From: Fidelibacterota bacterium
GTDB taxonomy: Bacteria > Fidelibacterota > UBA8477 > JABMPR01
Direction: 5' to 3'
Assembly: GCA_016844945.1 (NCBI GenBank)
Contig: JAERTJ010000045.1
Span: 1 to 58,405 of the forward strand
DNA: 58,405 nt
Part shown: positions 26,006 to 35,014 of the stretch, piece after piece
Numbering within the stretch: the stretch's first letter is position 1
How the letters are laid out: each line of letters begins with the position of its first letter
Made by a program: the position numbers and the translations under genes
Notes under the pieces: model-generated
Seen by the model: only the letters and a program-made list of their open reading frames with translations
The model's database searches: none
Told to the model about the DNA's origin: nothing

Positions 26006-27173
26006 ACAACGCCTTCAAGAAGAGTTGAATGAGATAAAATCTGCTGGACTCTTTAAAGCAGAGCGAGTCATCGAATCTCAGCAAAGTGCTGAAATCCAGG
26101 TAGGGGGCGAAGCTGTTCTCAATTTCTGTGCAAACAACTATCTGGGTCTTGCGAATCATCCCACCCTGATAAAAGCTGCCCAAGATGGGTTAGCTGAATG
26201 GGGCTTTGGTCTTAGCTCGGTTCGATTCATCTGTGGCACCCAGAGTATTCACAAAGAACTTGAAATGAAAATTTCGAAATTTCTAGGTATGGATGATACC
26301 ATCCTATACACATCCTGTTTTGATGCCAACGGTGGTTTGTATGAGACCATATTGGGTCCTGAAGATGCCATTATCTCAGACCAACTAAACCATGCTTCTA
26401 TTATTGATGGTGTGAGACTCTGCAAAGCAAAACGATATCGTTATGCCAACAATGATATGGCTGCCCTCGAGGAGATGCTTATCGAATCCAGGGATGCCAG
26501 AACGCGTCTGATATCCACCGATGGAGTCTTTTCCATGGATGGCTATGTGGCTCAAATTGATCATATATGTGACCTGGCAGAAAAATATGATGCGCTGGTC
26601 CATGTGGATGATTCTCACGCAACAGGATTTTTTGGTCCTGGTGGTAGGGGATCCTATGAATTTCGTGGAGCCATGGGTCGGGTGGATATCATCACCTCAA
26701 CCCTGGGAAAAGCCATGGGTGGAGCAAGTGGTGGTTTTACATCAGCGCGGCAGGAGATTGTGGATATGCTTCGTCAAAGATCGCGTCCCTACTTATTCAG
26801 TAATACCTTAGCACCGGCTATTACTGCTGCAAGTATAGCTGTGATTGACCTGTTGTCTGAATCCTCTGACCTCCGTGAAACACTGGTAGAGAACACAAGA
26901 TATTTTAGAGAAAAAATGACCGCAGCTGGCTTCGATATCAAACCAGGCGAACATCCCATCGTTCCTATCATGTTTGGAGATGCAAAACTGGCTTCAGATA
27001 TTGCTGCCGCTATGTTAGAACAAGGTATCTACGTCATTGGATTCTCATTTCCGGTCGTCCCCAAGGGGGAAGCACGTATTCGAACCCAGATCAGCGCAGC
27101 ACATACGCGAGCACATCTTGACAAGGCAATCAATGCATTCATCAAAGTAGGTAAACAGTTCGGAGTGATCTAG
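25992..27173 (+). CDS. kbl: Glycine C-acetyltransferase (2-amino-3-oxobutyrate CoA ligase)
   Basis: This 393-residue PLP enzyme of the alpha-oxoamine synthase family is the usual length for Kbl. It contains F-C-A-N-N-Y-L-G-L near residue 35, C-G-T-Q-S-I-H-K, the PLP-contacting D-D-S-H-A-T-G and T-L-G-K-A-M-G-G with the Schiff-base Lys. With CoA it cleaves 2-amino-3-oxobutyrate to glycine and acetyl-CoA, completing threonine breakdown started by the upstream gene. AGGAG before the ATG, inside the tdh end, is a good ribosome binding site. BioF-like synthases are related, but the context favours Kbl. Confidence 0.92.
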   Translation: MSKAKQRLQEELNEIKSAGLFKAERVIESQQSAEIQVGGEAVLNFCANNYLGLANHPTLIKAAQDGLAEWGFGLSSVRFICGTQSIHKELEMKISKFLGMDDTILYTSCFDANGGLYETILGPEDAIISDQLNHASIIDGVRLCKAKRYRYANNDMAALEEMLIESRDARTRLISTDGVFSMDGYVAQIDHICDLAEKYDALVHVDDSHATGFFGPGGRGSYEFRGAMGRVDIITSTLGKAMGGASGGFTSARQEIVDMLRQRSRPYLFSNTLAPAITAASIAVIDLLSESSDLRETLVENTRYFREKMTAAGFDIKPGEHPIVPIMFGDAKLASDIAAAMLEQGIYVIGFSFPVVPKGEARIRTQISAAHTRAHLDKAINAFIKVGKQFGVI

Positions 27174-27485
27174 CATTACTCCTGGTCTATCCCGAACCGT
27201 CTTCCTCAGGCTCTCGAAGGAGACAGCCTGGTCTGACCACTGAGCGTGTAGAACTGAGAAGCCTTGGGGGCAGGATAAGACATTTCGATCAGCTCAGTGT
27301 CCAGGCTCCTAAAAAACCTTTCAGGAAAGTCATGCTTCGAGAATCTCAGCAAGAATAAACTGTACAACCCATGAACCCACTAAAACCCAGAAACTCAAAA
27401 ACCCATCAACCCAAAAACAATTTCTCCCTATCAGATCATCCTGACTTGTGCTAATTTTCACGGCTGAAAGCGAAGGATCTCAACC
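27174..27485. repeat. 312-bp intergenic region with degenerate dispersed-repeat motifs and low-complexity sequence
   Basis: No gene is seen. CATTTCGATCAGCTCAGTGT near 27281 resembles the reverse complement of CACACTGAGCGCAGTCGAAG at about 57533, and CCACTGAGCGTG near 27238 is a further partial match. The region is therefore probably a decayed member of a dispersed intergenic repeat family. A C/A-rich tract at about 27355-27420 repeats AACCCA-like units irregularly. Confidence 0.45.
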
Positions 27486-27983
27486 ATGAAAAACTTATAC
27501 ATCATCCGTCATTCAAAAGCCCAAGAGTATGCGCCGGACCACTCAGATTTCAACCGCTGCCTGGCAGAATATGGCGTTGAAAAAGCAACCCTGATAGCTG
27601 ATCATCTTGCAAAGCATATTGATGGTGTGGATCTGATTGTCTCTAGTCCAGCATGCAGGGCTTTAGAGACTGCCAGAATATTCGGGAAAGCGCTTGACTA
27701 CCCGACTGAGGATATTGTTAAACTCCAACCGCTCTATCATTTTGGGGGTATCGAATACGCCATGGAAATAATTGAGCATGTGGAAGATGATGTAGAGACG
27801 CTAATGCTCTTTGGGCATAACCCCACATTCAATGCTCTGGCCTGGCACCTTTGTCCTGACTTTCGCGATGGGATGCCAACTTCAGCAGTAGTTGGTCTCA
27901 GCTTTAATACCAGTTCCTGGGCCAAGGTCCCTAAGCTGAAAGGCGACCTTCTGACATACCTGACAAAACGAAAATTGGGCTAA
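27486..27983 (+). CDS. sixA: SixA-type phosphohistidine phosphatase
   Basis: This 165-residue histidine-phosphatase-family protein starts Y-I-I-R-H-S-K-A, where R-H is the catalytic core that forms the phosphohistidine. S-S-P-A-C-R-A-L-E-T-A and F-G-H-N-P-T follow, with a second Arg and the second catalytic His. Its size matches SixA, which removes phosphate from histidine residues of phosphorelay or PTS proteins. It is 7 bp upstream of the Ppx/GppA gene, suggesting a phosphate-related operon. The real substrate is not deducible from sequence. Confidence 0.85.
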   Translation: MKNLYIIRHSKAQEYAPDHSDFNRCLAEYGVEKATLIADHLAKHIDGVDLIVSSPACRALETARIFGKALDYPTEDIVKLQPLYHFGGIEYAMEIIEHVEDDVETLMLFGHNPTFNALAWHLCPDFRDGMPTSAVVGLSFNTSSWAKVPKLKGDLLTYLTKRKLG

Positions 27984-27990
27984 GCACAAC

Positions 27991-28956
27991 ATGGCAAAAG
28001 ATTCGAAAAAATTTCGTGTCAAAAAGCGGGATCCAGATCTAGAATGGTGTCCTGATTCTGAAGAACTTTATGCAGCTATCGATATCGGGTCCAATGGGGT
28101 TCGACTGTTACTCTCCAAGGTGATGATCATGGGTGAATACATCGTATATGCCAAGGAGTCACTGGTAAGAATGCCTATTCGCCTGGGAGCAGATGTATTT
28201 GATACCAATAAAATTTCCAGTGAAAAGGAAGAGCAATTGGTTTCAACGCTCATCGCCTTTTCACATTTGTTAAAAGCCTACAACCCACGGGATTATCGTG
28301 CCTGTGCCACATCAGCAATGCGAGAGGCTCAAAATGGAAGTCAAATTGCCGCCCGGATCAGAGCCGAAAGTGGGTTAGATCTGGAAATAATCGATGGGGG
28401 TAAGGAAGCGGAAATGATCTTCGCTTCTCATATCGCTGAAACCCTGAAATCGGATTGTGGCTATCTGTATATTGATGTGGGAGGTGGAAGTACCGAACTT
28501 ACCTATTTTGCAAGCGGTGAAAGAACAGCATCCCGCTCATTCCCAATCGGAACGGTAAGGCTACTTAATAAGCAGGTGAGTGAAGAAACCTGGAATGAGA
28601 TGCAGGATTGGGTACTTCAACATCAACCCCAGGATTTGAAAGTGAGTGCCATTGGCTCAGGGGGTAACATGAATAAAATTCTTAGACTCTCATCCAGTAA
28701 AAATGACAAACCCGTGGCCTACCAGGAACTTCTAGAAATCGATAAAATGCTAAATTCCTACAGTATTGAGGAGCGCATCAGGATCATGCATCTAAGACCA
28801 GACCGGGCAGATGTGATCATTCATGCCTCAAAAATATTTCGATCAATTATGAAGTGGGGTAGTATTGATGAAATATTTGTACCTCAGTTTGGACTGGCAG
28901 ATGGACTGGTTCATATCATGCATGATAATTTTATGAAAATTCAGCAGAACGGCTAA
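27991..28956 (+). CDS. Ppx/GppA family phosphatase
   Basis: This 321-residue protein has the ASKHA-fold motifs of exopolyphosphatase/pppGpp phosphohydrolases: A-A-I-D-I-G-S-N-G-V-R near 29-39 and Y-I-D-V-G-G-G-S-T-E-L in the second lobe, with S-A-M-R-E-A-Q-N-G between. It is short and lacks the C-terminal HD-like domains of E. coli Ppx, as in many single-domain bacterial members. It would hydrolyse polyphosphate or pppGpp. It sits between sixA (7 bp) and the FAD/Fe-S dehydrogenase gene (3 bp), so all three are probably one transcript. Confidence 0.88.
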   Translation: MAKDSKKFRVKKRDPDLEWCPDSEELYAAIDIGSNGVRLLLSKVMIMGEYIVYAKESLVRMPIRLGADVFDTNKISSEKEEQLVSTLIAFSHLLKAYNPRDYRACATSAMREAQNGSQIAARIRAESGLDLEIIDGGKEAEMIFASHIAETLKSDCGYLYIDVGGGSTELTYFASGERTASRSFPIGTVRLLNKQVSEETWNEMQDWVLQHQPQDLKVSAIGSGGNMNKILRLSSSKNDKPVAYQELLEIDKMLNSYSIEERIRIMHLRPDRADVIIHASKIFRSIMKWGSIDEIFVPQFGLADGLVHIMHDNFMKIQQNG

Positions 28957-28959
28957 GCA

Positions 28960-31827
28960 ATGCAGACTGATCACAATTCTCTTATTGAAGCACTCCAGCA
29001 AATCCTTCCTGAAAATCGAGTAAAATCACGACTGATTGATCGACATAGCTATGCCAGGGACGCCAGCTTCTATCGCCTGATACCAGAAGTTGTCGTCCAA
29101 CCTGTAAATGAGCAGGAAATTATCGACCTATTCCTCCTTTCCAGAAAAATAAAGTTACCCCTGGTTTTTCGGGCAGCAGGGACTTCTCTTTCAGGGCAGG
29201 CTATCACGGATGGTATTCTAGTTGAAGTCAGTCGACACTGGCAGGATTTCTTTTTTGATGCTGAAAAAGGAACCATCCAGTTAGAACCAGGGATTATCGG
29301 TGGCACTGTCAATCAGCGCTTGGCACGTTACGGTCAAAAAATGGGACCGGATCCGGCTTCCATCAATGCCGCCATGATAGGTGGGATAATTGCCAATAAT
29401 GCCAGCGGGATGTGTTGTGGAGTGAAGGACAATGCCTATCACACAATGGACTCCATCCGCTTCATTCTACCAAATGGTGATACCTATGATAGCAGGGATG
29501 AATCTGCTGATGAAGACTTGCTGAAAAATTCACCTGAAATTCATGCTGGTCTTACACAATTGAAACAAAGAATTGAGTCTGATAAAAAGCTTGCTGGCAG
29601 AATTCGCGAGAAGTACACACGCAAAAATACCCAGGGTTATTCTCTGAATGCATTTATCGATTATGAAAAACCCATTGATATTCTTTCTCACCTCCTGGTT
29701 GGATCCGAAGGTACTCTGGGGTTCATTTCTAAGGTTCGGCTAAAAACAATTCCTGATGATCCCCACAAATCTGCAGCTCTACTGTTTTTTAAAGATATAC
29801 GCTCAGCAGCAGAAACAGTGGTTCCTCTTCAAAAGGCTGGGGCTCAGGCTCTAGAACTTATGGATCGGGCCGCCCTCCACTCCATTGAGAATGAAAAGGG
29901 GATGCCTGCAGAAATCAAGACGTTGCCAGAAGCAGCCGCTGCTCTTCTGTGTGAATTTCAAGCTCCCGAAGTGAATCTGCTGGAGGTAAAAGTAAAGTCA
30001 GGTCTAAAAGTATTAAAGAAAGCCAAACTGGTCCATCCTGCCCTTTTTACAGAGGATGAGACGACTCGAAATCTGTACTGGAAAATCCGCAAGGGTCTGC
30101 TACCCTCCGTTGGGGCTGTTCGTAAATCTGGAACAACGGTCATTATTGAGGACATCTGTTTTCGCCTGGAAGATCTTGCAGATGCCACGCTGGAACTTCA
30201 GGATCTCTTCAAGAAACATGGGTATGAGGATGCCATCATCTTTGGACATGCCAAAGATGGGAACCTCCATTTTGTGATCTCACAAACGTTTGACGGGAAA
30301 GCCGGAAAAAAACAATACGCCGATTTTATCAGTGATGTCGTAGAGATGACGGTGGGCAAATACGATGGTGCTCTAAAGGCTGAACATGGTACGGGTCGTA
30401 ATATGGCTCCCTTTCTGGAAACAGAGTGGGGGGCTGAAGCCGTGGATATTATGCGCGAGCTTAAACAGCTGCTAGATCCAGCTTTGCTCTTGAATCCTGG
30501 AGTCATTGTCAATGATGACCCGGAAGTTTATCTCAAAAATATTAAACCCACACCCAGCATTGAAGCTGTTGTGGATAGATGTATTGAGTGTGGATTCTGC
30601 GAAACCTGGTGTCCCTCCCAAGACCTGACCATGAGCCCCCGGAGGCGTATTGCAGCCTGGCGTGAAATTCAAATGTTGCAGCGAGGTGATTTTACTGAGC
30701 GAGAGACGGCCCAAATACTATTGAAGGACTATGCATTTGAAAGTGTTGACACCTGCGCAGTGGATGGATTGTGTGCCCTGGGTTGCCCGGTGCAAATTGA
30801 TACGGGCGATTTAACACGGCATTTCAGGCAGGAGAGCCATGGGCTAATTGGGCGACGGATTGCCTGGTGGACGGTGCGTTATTTCAGTTTTGTAGTGGAG
30901 ATGATTCGCCTGGGCCTCAATGTGGCGACACCCCTGGTTCGCCTGATTGGGAGCGAGCGGATTTCAGCACTTTCAATGAAACTCTATAGATGGAGTGGGG
31001 GCCGTATACCCGTCTGGCATAAATGGATGCCCACTGGGGGTAAGGGTCTTCCCCTTATCAGGATTAAAAATACGGATGAGAAAGAAGAAATGGTTTATTT
31101 TGCATCCTGCCTGAATCGGGGAATGAATAAAATACCTGGTGAAACCAACAAACTAAGCACGCCTGAGGCATTTGTACAATTGCTACAGGAGGCTGGTATA
31201 CACCCCATATATCCGGATCACCTGGAAGAGTTGTGTTGTGGAACCCCGTATTCATCCAAGGGTTTTAACAAAGCTTACAAACTTATGGCTGAAAATACGG
31301 TGAGATCTCTCTGGAAAACTTCACAGCATGGAAAATTGCCCATTGTGGTGGATACCTCGCCCTGCACCTACAAAATGCAACATTATGATAGTATCCTTGA
31401 AGGAGAATACCTCCAGCAGTGGCATGCTTTGAAGATTATTGACATCATAGAGTATATGCATGATACGCTAATTCCACGCTTTGATATCAAGCGTAAACTG
31501 GACAGGGTTGTACTCCATCCAACCTGCTCATCCAGAAAAATGGGTCTGGAAGGGAAAATGAAAGCCGTGGGTTGTAGTTGTGCAGATGAAGCAATTATTC
31601 CAGAAGATACGGGATGTTGTGGCTTTGCCGGGGATCGGGGTTTTCTCGTTCCTGAACTTACGGAGGAAGCTACCCAGCGAGAAGGTGCAGAAGTGCGGAA
31701 CATGAGCGGTGCACATGGACACTATTCTACATCCAGAACCTGCGAAATGGGAATGTCAAATGCTACGGATGAAGCCTACTCATCCCTGGTCCATCTGGTT
31801 CACAAGGCGGTATTCACAAAGGGATAG
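28960..31827 (+). CDS. FAD-linked, Fe-S-containing D-2-hydroxyacid (D-lactate/glycolate-type) dehydrogenase
   Basis: This 955-residue fusion oxidises a D-2-hydroxyacid, most likely D-lactate, and passes electrons toward the respiratory chain. The N-terminal FAD-binding domain (~30-220) has G-T-S-L-S-G-Q and I-G-G-I-I-A-N-N-A-S-G. A FAD-oxidase C-terminal domain follows (~230-520). Two ferredoxin-like clusters come next, C-I-E-C-G-F-C-E-T-W-C-P and C-A-V-D-G-L-C-A-L-G-C-P, then two CCG-type heterodisulfide-reductase-like modules (E-E-L-C-C-G, D-T-G-C-C-G-F-A-G-D). The length and order match the large Dld/GlcD-GlpC fusions. It starts 3 bp after the Ppx-like gene. Confidence 0.9.
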   Translation: MQTDHNSLIEALQQILPENRVKSRLIDRHSYARDASFYRLIPEVVVQPVNEQEIIDLFLLSRKIKLPLVFRAAGTSLSGQAITDGILVEVSRHWQDFFFDAEKGTIQLEPGIIGGTVNQRLARYGQKMGPDPASINAAMIGGIIANNASGMCCGVKDNAYHTMDSIRFILPNGDTYDSRDESADEDLLKNSPEIHAGLTQLKQRIESDKKLAGRIREKYTRKNTQGYSLNAFIDYEKPIDILSHLLVGSEGTLGFISKVRLKTIPDDPHKSAALLFFKDIRSAAETVVPLQKAGAQALELMDRAALHSIENEKGMPAEIKTLPEAAAALLCEFQAPEVNLLEVKVKSGLKVLKKAKLVHPALFTEDETTRNLYWKIRKGLLPSVGAVRKSGTTVIIEDICFRLEDLADATLELQDLFKKHGYEDAIIFGHAKDGNLHFVISQTFDGKAGKKQYADFISDVVEMTVGKYDGALKAEHGTGRNMAPFLETEWGAEAVDIMRELKQLLDPALLLNPGVIVNDDPEVYLKNIKPTPSIEAVVDRCIECGFCETWCPSQDLTMSPRRRIAAWREIQMLQRGDFTERETAQILLKDYAFESVDTCAVDGLCALGCPVQIDTGDLTRHFRQESHGLIGRRIAWWTVRYFSFVVEMIRLGLNVATPLVRLIGSERISALSMKLYRWSGGRIPVWHKWMPTGGKGLPLIRIKNTDEKEEMVYFASCLNRGMNKIPGETNKLSTPEAFVQLLQEAGIHPIYPDHLEELCCGTPYSSKGFNKAYKLMAENTVRSLWKTSQHGKLPIVVDTSPCTYKMQHYDSILEGEYLQQWHALKIIDIIEYMHDTLIPRFDIKRKLDRVVLHPTCSSRKMGLEGKMKAVGCSCADEAIIPEDTGCCGFAGDRGFLVPELTEEATQREGAEVRNMSGAHGHYSTSRTCEMGMSNATDEAYSSLVHLVHKAVFTKG

Positions 31828-31882
31828 GGTCGTTGAATGTTTCGACCTCTTGAAATTGATGATTATTGATTCAGGTAAAAGT

Positions 31883-33298
31883 CTAACCTAGCAGCCAAAA
31901 AACCCAGATCACCGCAACCGCTGGGCCAAGCAAGCCCATCAAAAGTCCACCTCTCAAGAAATCTGTAGTTTTCAACTCACCTGTTGCGAACGCGATAGCA
32001 TTCGGTGGCGTTGATATGGGTAGACACATAGCAGAAGAAGCTCCGATTGCCAGTGGGATCAGAATGAGTGGCTCAAACCCTACAGCCAGTGCTATACCCA
32101 GAGGAGCCAGAATATTGGTTGCTGCTGTGTTGCTCATGAAGTTGGAAAGCAGCGTAGTGACGTATGCCAGCAGAAATGCCATAGCCATAAGACCCATGGT
32201 ATCCATGGGCAATAAACCTAGAATCCAGGTAGCCAGTCCCGTCTTTTGAATGGCTACACCCAGAGAAAGTCCCCCAGCCAATAATAGCAATACATCCCAC
32301 TGTAGTCTACGAATCTCAGTTGCGTTAAGAATTCCAGCTACAGCGAATATGGTGATCGGTATAAATGAGACAACCGCTGTGGGCATTCCATGCAGAGGAC
32401 CCGTCATCCAGAGACCAACTGTTACCAGAAACACAGGAAATACAAGAAGCCGCTTCCACATGGGGAGTAATGAACCTGTGCGTGTTTCCCATTCTAATCC
32501 ACGCAGATCAAGACTTTTGTGAATAGAGGGGTGGGCAAAAATCAGATAAAGCCAGATGACAAAAAACAGAACCAGGGCAGGCGGTAATCCTGCCATCATC
32601 CATTGGATGAAATTGATATCAGTGGTTTCAGACAATAAACCAGCTGCGATGGCATTGGGAGGAGAACCGATGATCGTAGCCATGCCGCCCACATTTGCGG
32701 AGAAGGGAATACCCAGCAACAATGCTTTAATGAAGGGGTCCTTTTTATCCAGGGCTGCAATGACAGGCATCATGACAGACATCATCATAGCTGTGGTCGC
32801 AGTATTGGACATGAACATTGAGAATAAAAAGGTGATTCCCATGGATCCCAGGAGAATAACTGATGGCCGTGTACCAAACCCCCTAAGGACAAAGCGAGCC
32901 ATCATTCGATCGAGACCAGTGGTTTGCGCAGCCTGCCCGAGAACAAATCCACCCATAAACAACCACATGATGGGGCTTGCCCAGGGGCTGACGAAAACCT
33001 GCCAATCTTTTGCACCTGTGGCAAATACACCACCTGGTCTACCCAGAATGAGGATTTCCAAACCGATGATCAAAATGGCAACTGCAAAAGCTGGAATAGC
33101 TTCACTGACCCATAAACCAGCAGCAAAAAGCAAAATGAATAAAGCCCACATGGGCGCAGGGTCTAGCCCTGTATAATTTGGGACAAATGCAATTGTAGCA
33201 GCTATACTTCCAGCCAGGAGCAATTTTACCAGTCGTGTAGTAGAAGAAATCTGAAGTTTTCCGAGTACTCTTGAGGCTTGCCGTCTGGTATCTAGCAT
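31883..33298 (-). CDS. DASS/SLC13-family sodium-coupled anion symporter
   Basis: This 471-residue membrane protein has about 11-12 hydrophobic segments. It carries the paired family motifs S-N-T-A-T-T-A-M in the first half and S-N-T-A-A-T-N in the second, at the two re-entrant hairpins that bind sodium and substrate. P-I-S-T-P-P-N-A-I-A also fits the family. It should import dicarboxylates or sulfate-type anions with sodium. It is convergent with the D-hydroxyacid dehydrogenase gene and 41 bp from the HDAC-family gene upstream on the same strand. Substrate uncertain. Confidence 0.9.
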   Translation of the reverse strand: MLDTRRQASRVLGKLQISSTTRLVKLLLAGSIAATIAFVPNYTGLDPAPMWALFILLFAAGLWVSEAIPAFAVAILIIGLEILILGRPGGVFATGAKDWQVFVSPWASPIMWLFMGGFVLGQAAQTTGLDRMMARFVLRGFGTRPSVILLGSMGITFLFSMFMSNTATTAMMMSVMMPVIAALDKKDPFIKALLLGIPFSANVGGMATIIGSPPNAIAAGLLSETTDINFIQWMMAGLPPALVLFFVIWLYLIFAHPSIHKSLDLRGLEWETRTGSLLPMWKRLLVFPVFLVTVGLWMTGPLHGMPTAVVSFIPITIFAVAGILNATEIRRLQWDVLLLLAGGLSLGVAIQKTGLATWILGLLPMDTMGLMAMAFLLAYVTTLLSNFMSNTAATNILAPLGIALAVGFEPLILIPLAIGASSAMCLPISTPPNAIAFATGELKTTDFLRGGLLMGLLGPAVAVIWVFWLLG

Positions 33299-33339
33299 AT
33301 GGGATCTATTATAACTTTAAGCGGGAAATAGGTTATGAA

Positions 33340-34293
33340 TTATTTTCTTTCATGATCGATGAGAACTTCAGCGACTGAGCGAGAACAATCCGCCAGATCC
33401 TTCAGGTCATAACCGCCTTCGAGACCCACGAGCAGATGGGGTGTGATCTCCAGACAATAGCGTGTGAATTCAGCGAAATGCTCAGGTAATAGTTGCATGC
33501 CCCCCAGGGGATCATTTTGACTCGCATCAAATCCAGCGCTGATGATCAGTATTTCAGGTTCCCAGGCTTTAAGAAAGGGCAGGACCTTTTTGTCAAATGC
33601 AGTGAAATATTCATCCTTGCCTGATCCACCAGCCATGGGAATGTTAAGAACATTATCAAACTCACCAGTTTCATGTTCTGCGCCTGTACCCGGATAATAG
33701 GGCCATTGATGTAAAGAGCAGTAGGCGAGTGCAGGATCAGTTTCCAGGATATGTTGGGTTCCATTGCCATGATGCACATCCCAATCCAACACAGCAACTT
33801 TTTTGATCCCTTTAACTTGAGTAGCATAGTTGGCGGCAATGGCACAGTTGTTAAATAGACAAAAGCCCATGGCATTATCCCGTTCAGCATGATGCCCCGG
33901 TGGGCGGGAAATGACAAATGATGATTCATCGTGTCCAAGTAAACGATCCACACCATCCAGCCAGGCGCCGCTGCTCTGAAGTGCGATGTCAAAACTCTCG
34001 GGACTGACCATTGTGTCCGGATCCAGACTAAAACCACCACGTTCAGCTGTATTTCTCACGTTGAGAATATGATTTAGAGTGTGAGCCAGCTTGAGTTCTT
34101 CTGTATTGGCTCGCCGTGGTTCAATCCAATTTATTTCATCGAGATGTTCACTCTTACGGATGCCATCAAGGCATGCTGTAAGCCTTTCGGGACGTTCGGG
34201 GTGACCAAATCCCGTATCATGCTGCAAAAACCTGTCAGTGGTAAAAATGTTTATCATGACGCGAAAGATATTCAAATCTTGTGCCTTGTACAT
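33340..34293 (-). CDS. Histone deacetylase family protein (AcuC/HdaH-like amidohydrolase)
   Basis: This 317-residue zinc amidohydrolase is of the classical HDAC fold. Conserved segments are G-H-P-E-R-P-E-R-L, R-P-P-G-H-H-A-E-R (catalytic His pair), D-W-D-V-H-H-G-N-G-T (zinc Asp and His), S-A-G-F-D-A-S-Q-N-D-P-L (second zinc Asp) and E-G-G-Y-D-L. It probably deacetylates lysines, polyamines or small acetylated molecules. I chose ATG 34293 because GGTGA lies 7 bp upstream; TTG 34329 and ATG 34257 are alternatives. It is divergent from the TetR-led efflux operon and close to the transporter gene downstream. Confidence 0.9.
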   Translation of the reverse strand: MYKAQDLNIFRVMINIFTTDRFLQHDTGFGHPERPERLTACLDGIRKSEHLDEINWIEPRRANTEELKLAHTLNHILNVRNTAERGGFSLDPDTMVSPESFDIALQSSGAWLDGVDRLLGHDESSFVISRPPGHHAERDNAMGFCLFNNCAIAANYATQVKGIKKVAVLDWDVHHGNGTQHILETDPALAYCSLHQWPYYPGTGAEHETGEFDNVLNIPMAGGSGKDEYFTAFDKKVLPFLKAWEPEILIISAGFDASQNDPLGGMQLLPEHFAEFTRYCLEITPHLLVGLEGGYDLKDLADCSRSVAEVLIDHERK

Positions 34294-34378
34294 CTTATTG
34301 TCACCATTTATATAAAATAATTGAAACAATCTTCATTCAATCCTTGACCGAATGACTCTCAAGGCTTAAATGTGACCC

Positions 34379-35014
34379 ATGAGTCATATCGTGAACAATA
34401 ATTCAGAAAAAGTCGTATTGAGTCGCAAGGAACGTGACAAATTACGCAACAAGGAAGCCATTCTGGAAGCCGCTGTACATCTGTTTGCCCAGAAGGGTTT
34501 TAATGAAACCAAATTGGAAGATGTTGCTGCTCTTGCCGAGTTTGGAAAGGGAACCCTCTACAATTACTTTGAAAATAAAGATGACCTGTTGCTCTCAGCC
34601 TTTGATTTTGCGGTTGGCAGCATGCTGGAATTTCTTTATGGACAACTAAACTCTGTCTCTGATCCACTCGACCGAATTCGCCTCATCGCTAAATCCCAAT
34701 TCAACTATTACAAAACCAATGCAGACTTTATGAATGTCATCATGACCAATCATCAAGTCCTTCGGAACCATGCCTGTAGCAAGGAAGTCTTTCAACGGTT
34801 TGGGAAATTAAGATCTATGATCATCAATGAGATGCAGGCAGGTATAGATGCTGGCATGCTAAAACCTGGAAATGCGCAGCGCTATGCAACCTACCTGAGT
34901 GGAATGATCCATGCCCAAGTCCGCTCGCTTAACTCAGGCGAAATGGATATGGAAGAAGCCCATTCAGATGAAATAATTGATATTTTTTTAAATGGAGTAA
35001 ATCATGCAAAATAA
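34379..35014 (+). CDS. TetR family transcriptional regulator
   Basis: This 211-residue repressor has a TetR N-terminal helix-turn-helix: I-L-E-A-A-V-H-L-F-A-Q-K-G-F, then V-A-A-L-A-E-F-G-K-G-T-L-Y-N-Y-F, about residues 28-72. The ligand-binding half is all-helical and family-variable. It heads the efflux operon and overlaps the TolC-like gene by 11 bp, so it is co-transcribed with what it probably represses. The operator is likely in the short gap toward the divergent HDAC gene (34294-34378), but no clear palindrome was seen. Confidence 0.9.
   Translation: MSHIVNNNSEKVVLSRKERDKLRNKEAILEAAVHLFAQKGFNETKLEDVAALAEFGKGTLYNYFENKDDLLLSAFDFAVGSMLEFLYGQLNSVSDPLDRIRLIAKSQFNYYKTNADFMNVIMTNHQVLRNHACSKEVFQRFGKLRSMIINEMQAGIDAGMLKPGNAQRYATYLSGMIHAQVRSLNSGEMDMEEAHSDEIIDIFLNGVNHAK

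Noticed and set aside
27355..27420. Possible CRISPR or minisatellite in the AACCCA-rich tract
   Set aside because: Units are short, irregular and without spacers of constant length; only low-complexity sequence.
32556..33176. Long plus-strand frame over the DASS transporter gene
   Set aside because: It is a shadow of the well-supported minus-strand transporter; its translation is Pro/Met/Ile-rich without motifs.
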